A stretch of 6,198 bases of DNA from NCBI GenBank assembly GCA_949841235.1, contig CATKZA010000118.1, forward strand, positions 1 through 6,198, read 5' to 3'. Of this stretch, positions 5,924 through 6,198 are shown in pieces. The notes below the pieces were generated by a model that saw only the letters and a program-made list of their open reading frames with translations, was not told the origin of the DNA and searched no databases. Origin of the DNA: an uncultured Clostridiaceae bacterium (GTDB taxonomy: Bacteria; Bacillota; Clostridia; Lachnospirales; Lachnospiraceae). Within the stretch, counting starts at the first letter, position 1. The number at the start of each line of letters is the position of its first letter. A program made the position numbers and the translations under genes.

Positions 5924-5976
5924 AAGCGCTGCTGTGCTACTATGAAGCCGTTAGGCTGAATAGTAACAATGCGCTT
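5924..5976. repeat. Long imperfect hairpin related to the inverted-repeat element
   Basis: AAGCGC (5924-5929) pairs with GCGCTT (5971-5976). After an asymmetric internal loop, 5935-5949 pairs with 5954-5968 around a GTTA loop, interrupted by one C-A mismatch and a tandem G-A/A-G pair. The right arm contains tgaatagtaac (5957-5967), identical to the last 11 bases of the 197-bp element at 2434-2444. No T-tract follows, so it is not an ordinary terminator. It may be a reduced or solo relative of the element, or a processing structure between the aldolase and murI. Confidence 0.6.
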
Positions 5977-5996
5977 GGATTTGTTGACAGGAAATG

Positions 5997-6000
5997 AGGA
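5997..6000 (+). promoter_or_regulatory. Ribosome binding site of murI
   Basis: AGGA with a 6-nt spacer to ATG 6007. The other nearby ATG triplets (5994, 6000) are out of frame, which supports the chosen start. Confidence 0.5.
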
Positions 6001-6006
6001 TGGGAA

Positions 6007-6198
6007 ATGACAGAGCGAAAACCGATTGGCGTGTTTGATTCCGGCGTGGGGGGCATTAGCGTGTTGCGGGAGTTGATGCGGCTTATGCCGGGGGAGGATT
6101 TCCTTTATCTGGGGGATTCTGTCCATGCGCCTTATGGGACGAGGGCTTTGGAGGATGTGAGAAACCTTACGGTCAAAAATGTGGAGTTTCTTCTGGAC
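6007..6198 (+). CDS. murI: Glutamate racemase, 3' partial
   Basis: The first 64 residues of glutamate racemase, which converts L-glutamate to D-glutamate in the cytoplasm for peptidoglycan synthesis without a cofactor. The diagnostic N-terminal motif IGVFDSGVGGISVL (residues 7-20) contains the Asp-Ser substrate-binding pair, and YLGDSVHAPYGTR follows at about 34-46, matching the family's GD-x-x-x-x-PYG segment. The first catalytic Cys and everything after it lie beyond the window. The gap to the aldolase stop is 129 bp and contains the imperfect hairpin. I see no confident promoter there, so read-through from the upstream operon is possible. A related aspartate/glutamate racemase is the only real alternative. 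Confidence 0.92.
   Translation, partial: MTERKPIGVFDSGVGGISVLRELMRLMPGEDFLYLGDSVHAPYGTRALEDVRNLTVKNVEFLLD

Noticed and set aside
5984..5989. TTGACA as a -35 box for murI
   Set aside because: A -10 at normal spacing would fall at or inside the murI start codon, so it cannot drive normal leadered expression of murI.
5572..6126. 184-codon open frame on the minus strand
   Set aside because: It spans the antisense of the aldolase end, the gap and murI; it has no motif and is explained by the two real genes.

Overview
The window reads as chromosomal DNA of an anaerobic Firmicute of class Clostridia, most likely a Lachnospiraceae-type gut bacterium. The reasons are the moderate GC content, the strong AGGAGG-type ribosome binding sites with several GTG starts, the style of the PAS/HisKA/HATPase/REC hybrid kinase, and a Firmicute-like 6S RNA fold. 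All genes lie on the + strand. The species is not determined.

Layout. (1) Bases 1-671 hold an OmpR/PhoB-family response regulator that has lost only its first codons to the window edge. (2) Bases 675-2209 hold its partner membrane sensor histidine kinase. This gene is broken by a -1 frameshift at an AAA run near 1489-1491, between the HAMP linker and the phospho-accepting histidine; one added A restores a 511-residue kinase. (3) Bases 2210-2848 hold no protein gene but are dense with structure: a 197-bp nested inverted-repeat element (2248-2444) with perfect 15-bp ends and two internal hairpins; a promoter; a strong candidate 6S RNA gene (ssrS, about 2521-2727); a terminator hairpin; and an extended -10 promoter for the next gene. 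(4) Bases 2849-4873 encode a soluble hybrid histidine kinase (PAS, a second sensor-like region, HisKA, HATPase_c, REC). (5) Bases 4903-5877, only 29 bp further on and probably in the same operon, encode an HMGL-like (DRE-TIM) aldolase/lyase of unknown substrate. (6) A 129-bp gap contains a long imperfect hairpin that reuses 11 bases of the inverted-repeat element's end. (7) Bases 6007-6198 are the start of glutamate racemase (murI), cut by the window edge.

How the parts relate. The response regulator and the broken kinase were one two-component operon; with the kinase split, the regulator is either orphaned, phosphorylated by something else, or the frameshift is a sequence error. The 6S RNA is a separate housekeeping regulator of RNA polymerase. 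The hybrid kinase ends in a receiver domain with no DNA-binding output, so its output partner lies elsewhere. Its apparent co-transcription with a carbon-carbon bond lyase is the least explained gene pairing here. The most notable non-coding signals are the nested-palindrome element, its related sequences elsewhere in the window, and the 6S RNA.
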